Position numbers and translations under genes: made by a program. 64,000 nt of DNA, taken from positions 39,094 through 103,093 of the forward strand of contig NZ_BBPP01000027.1 of the NCBI RefSeq assembly GCF_000787835.1, in the 5' to 3' direction. Numbering within the stretch: position 1 is the stretch's first letter; each line of letters starts with the position of its first letter. This document shows positions 63,644-64,000 of this stretch, one piece after another. The notes under the pieces are model-generated. The model ran no database searches and had not been told where the DNA came from. It was given only the letters and a program-made list of their open reading frames with translations. This DNA is from Streptacidiphilus melanogenes (GTDB lineage: Bacteria > Actinomycetota > Actinomycetes > Streptomycetales > Streptomycetaceae).

Positions 63644-64000
63644 CTACGGCCCGTTCCCGCCGCCGAGATCGTTCAGCACCGTCAGCGCGGTGTCCTCGGC
63701 CGCCTGCGGGCTCGCCGCCGGCGGGACCACGACGTCCGGCTGGATGCCCTGGCCCTCGGGCGAGGCGCCGGAGGGGGTGAGGTAGTGGCCGACGGTGTGC
63801 TCCTGGACCACGCCGTCCGTCAGCGTCTGCGGCTCCTGCACCGCGCCCTTGCCGAACGTGGGCTGGCCGACGACCACCGCGCGCCCGCGGTCCCGCAGCG
63901 CACCGGTGACGAGCTCCGCCGCGCTCATCGTGCCGCCGTCGACCAGGACCACCAGCGGCGTCGTGGTGTCGCCGCCCGGCGCGGCCGTGAGCGTCTGCTC
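63644..64000 (-). CDS. S41-family C-terminal processing peptidase (partial)
   Basis: Only the C-terminal ~118 residues are in the window; the gene continues past position 64000. The catalytic Ser is in [18 protein letters not shown] and the Lys in [16 protein letters not shown], with the final [17 protein letters not shown] and GIQPDVVV typical of CtpA-like proteases. Such enzymes cleave secreted or membrane proteins from the C-terminus. Upstream parts (signal peptide, PDZ) cannot be judged. Confidence 0.9.
   Translation of the reverse strand, partial: EQTLTAAPGGDTTTPLVVLVDGGTMSAAELVTGALRDRGRAVVVGQPTFGKGAVQEPQTLTDGVVQEHTVGHYLTPSGASPEGQGIQPDVVVPPAASPQAAEDTALTVLNDLGGGNGP

Overview
The window is high-GC DNA (third codon positions almost all G or C, GTG starts common) from a filamentous actinomycete of the Streptomycetaceae: a Streptomyces, Kitasatospora or Streptacidiphilus relative. 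Supporting signs are two SsgA-like sporulation proteins, a HelR/HelD RNA-polymerase motor, a three-gene cysteine-synthesis system of mycothiol-type actinobacteria, DasR-type operators at GlcNAc genes, and a gene order from the GroES-like gene to smpB that largely follows the S. coelicolor chromosome around SCO2899-SCO2967 as I recall it. It looks like core chromosome with accessory insertions. I see no prophage, transposase, CRISPR array or biosynthetic gene cluster.

Layout. 0-6 kb: lpd, a His-rich membrane-anchored protein, a deaminase-FHA fusion of unknown role with a frameshifted small gene in front of it, a methyltransferase, a GroES-like protein and a DUF3618 protein. 6-16 kb: bcp, two secreted GH18 chitinases, tRNA-Leu(UAG), rdgB-rph, and the GlcNAc PTS genes nagF, nagE1 and nagE2 with DasR-like operators. 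16-22 kb: an MBL hydrolase, a small HTH protein, the mec / cysO-cysM cysteine system with a short leader peptide, DUF2017-clpS, and pncB-pncA for NAD salvage. 22-32 kb: two RDD membrane proteins (one with a long repeat region), an SsgA-like protein, a GT87 glycosyltransferase, a third GH18 chitinase carrying a CBM2, and an OmpR-type two-component system. 32-43 kb: an FAD oxidase, an M1 peptidase, hppD, a Lon-like protease lacking its PDZ domain, an IclR regulator divergent from a second SsgA-like protein, a DEAH helicase, an MFS transporter and tRNA-Cys. 43-50 kb: a degenerate NuoF-like ORF, a three-subunit xanthine-dehydrogenase-type operon, and a GH20 hexosaminidase. 51-64 kb: DUF3039, YqgE, murA, a GNAT protein, hupA, malic enzyme, a candidate sigma-R-driven small RNA, helR, an AlkZ-like protein, an FAD monooxygenase, an HFCD-type flavoprotein, tmRNA, smpB and the end of an S41 peptidase.

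How the genes work together. The strongest theme is chitin/GlcNAc use: three secreted chitinases cut chitin, the GH20 enzyme releases GlcNAc, and the PTS permeases import it; several of these genes carry sequences matching the DasR operator. Other functional sets are sulfur-carrier cysteine synthesis (CysO, CysM, Mec), nicotinamide salvage (PncA, PncB) and trans-translation (tmRNA with SmpB).

Most worth following up: (1) the deaminase-FHA fusion at 2339-4030; (2) a structured RNA at about 56826-56972 preceded by a sequence matching the sigma-R consensus exactly; (3) the Cys-containing leader peptide before cysO-cysM; (4) the PDZ-less YlbL-like protease; (5) a repeat-bearing extension on the 2Fe-2S subunit.
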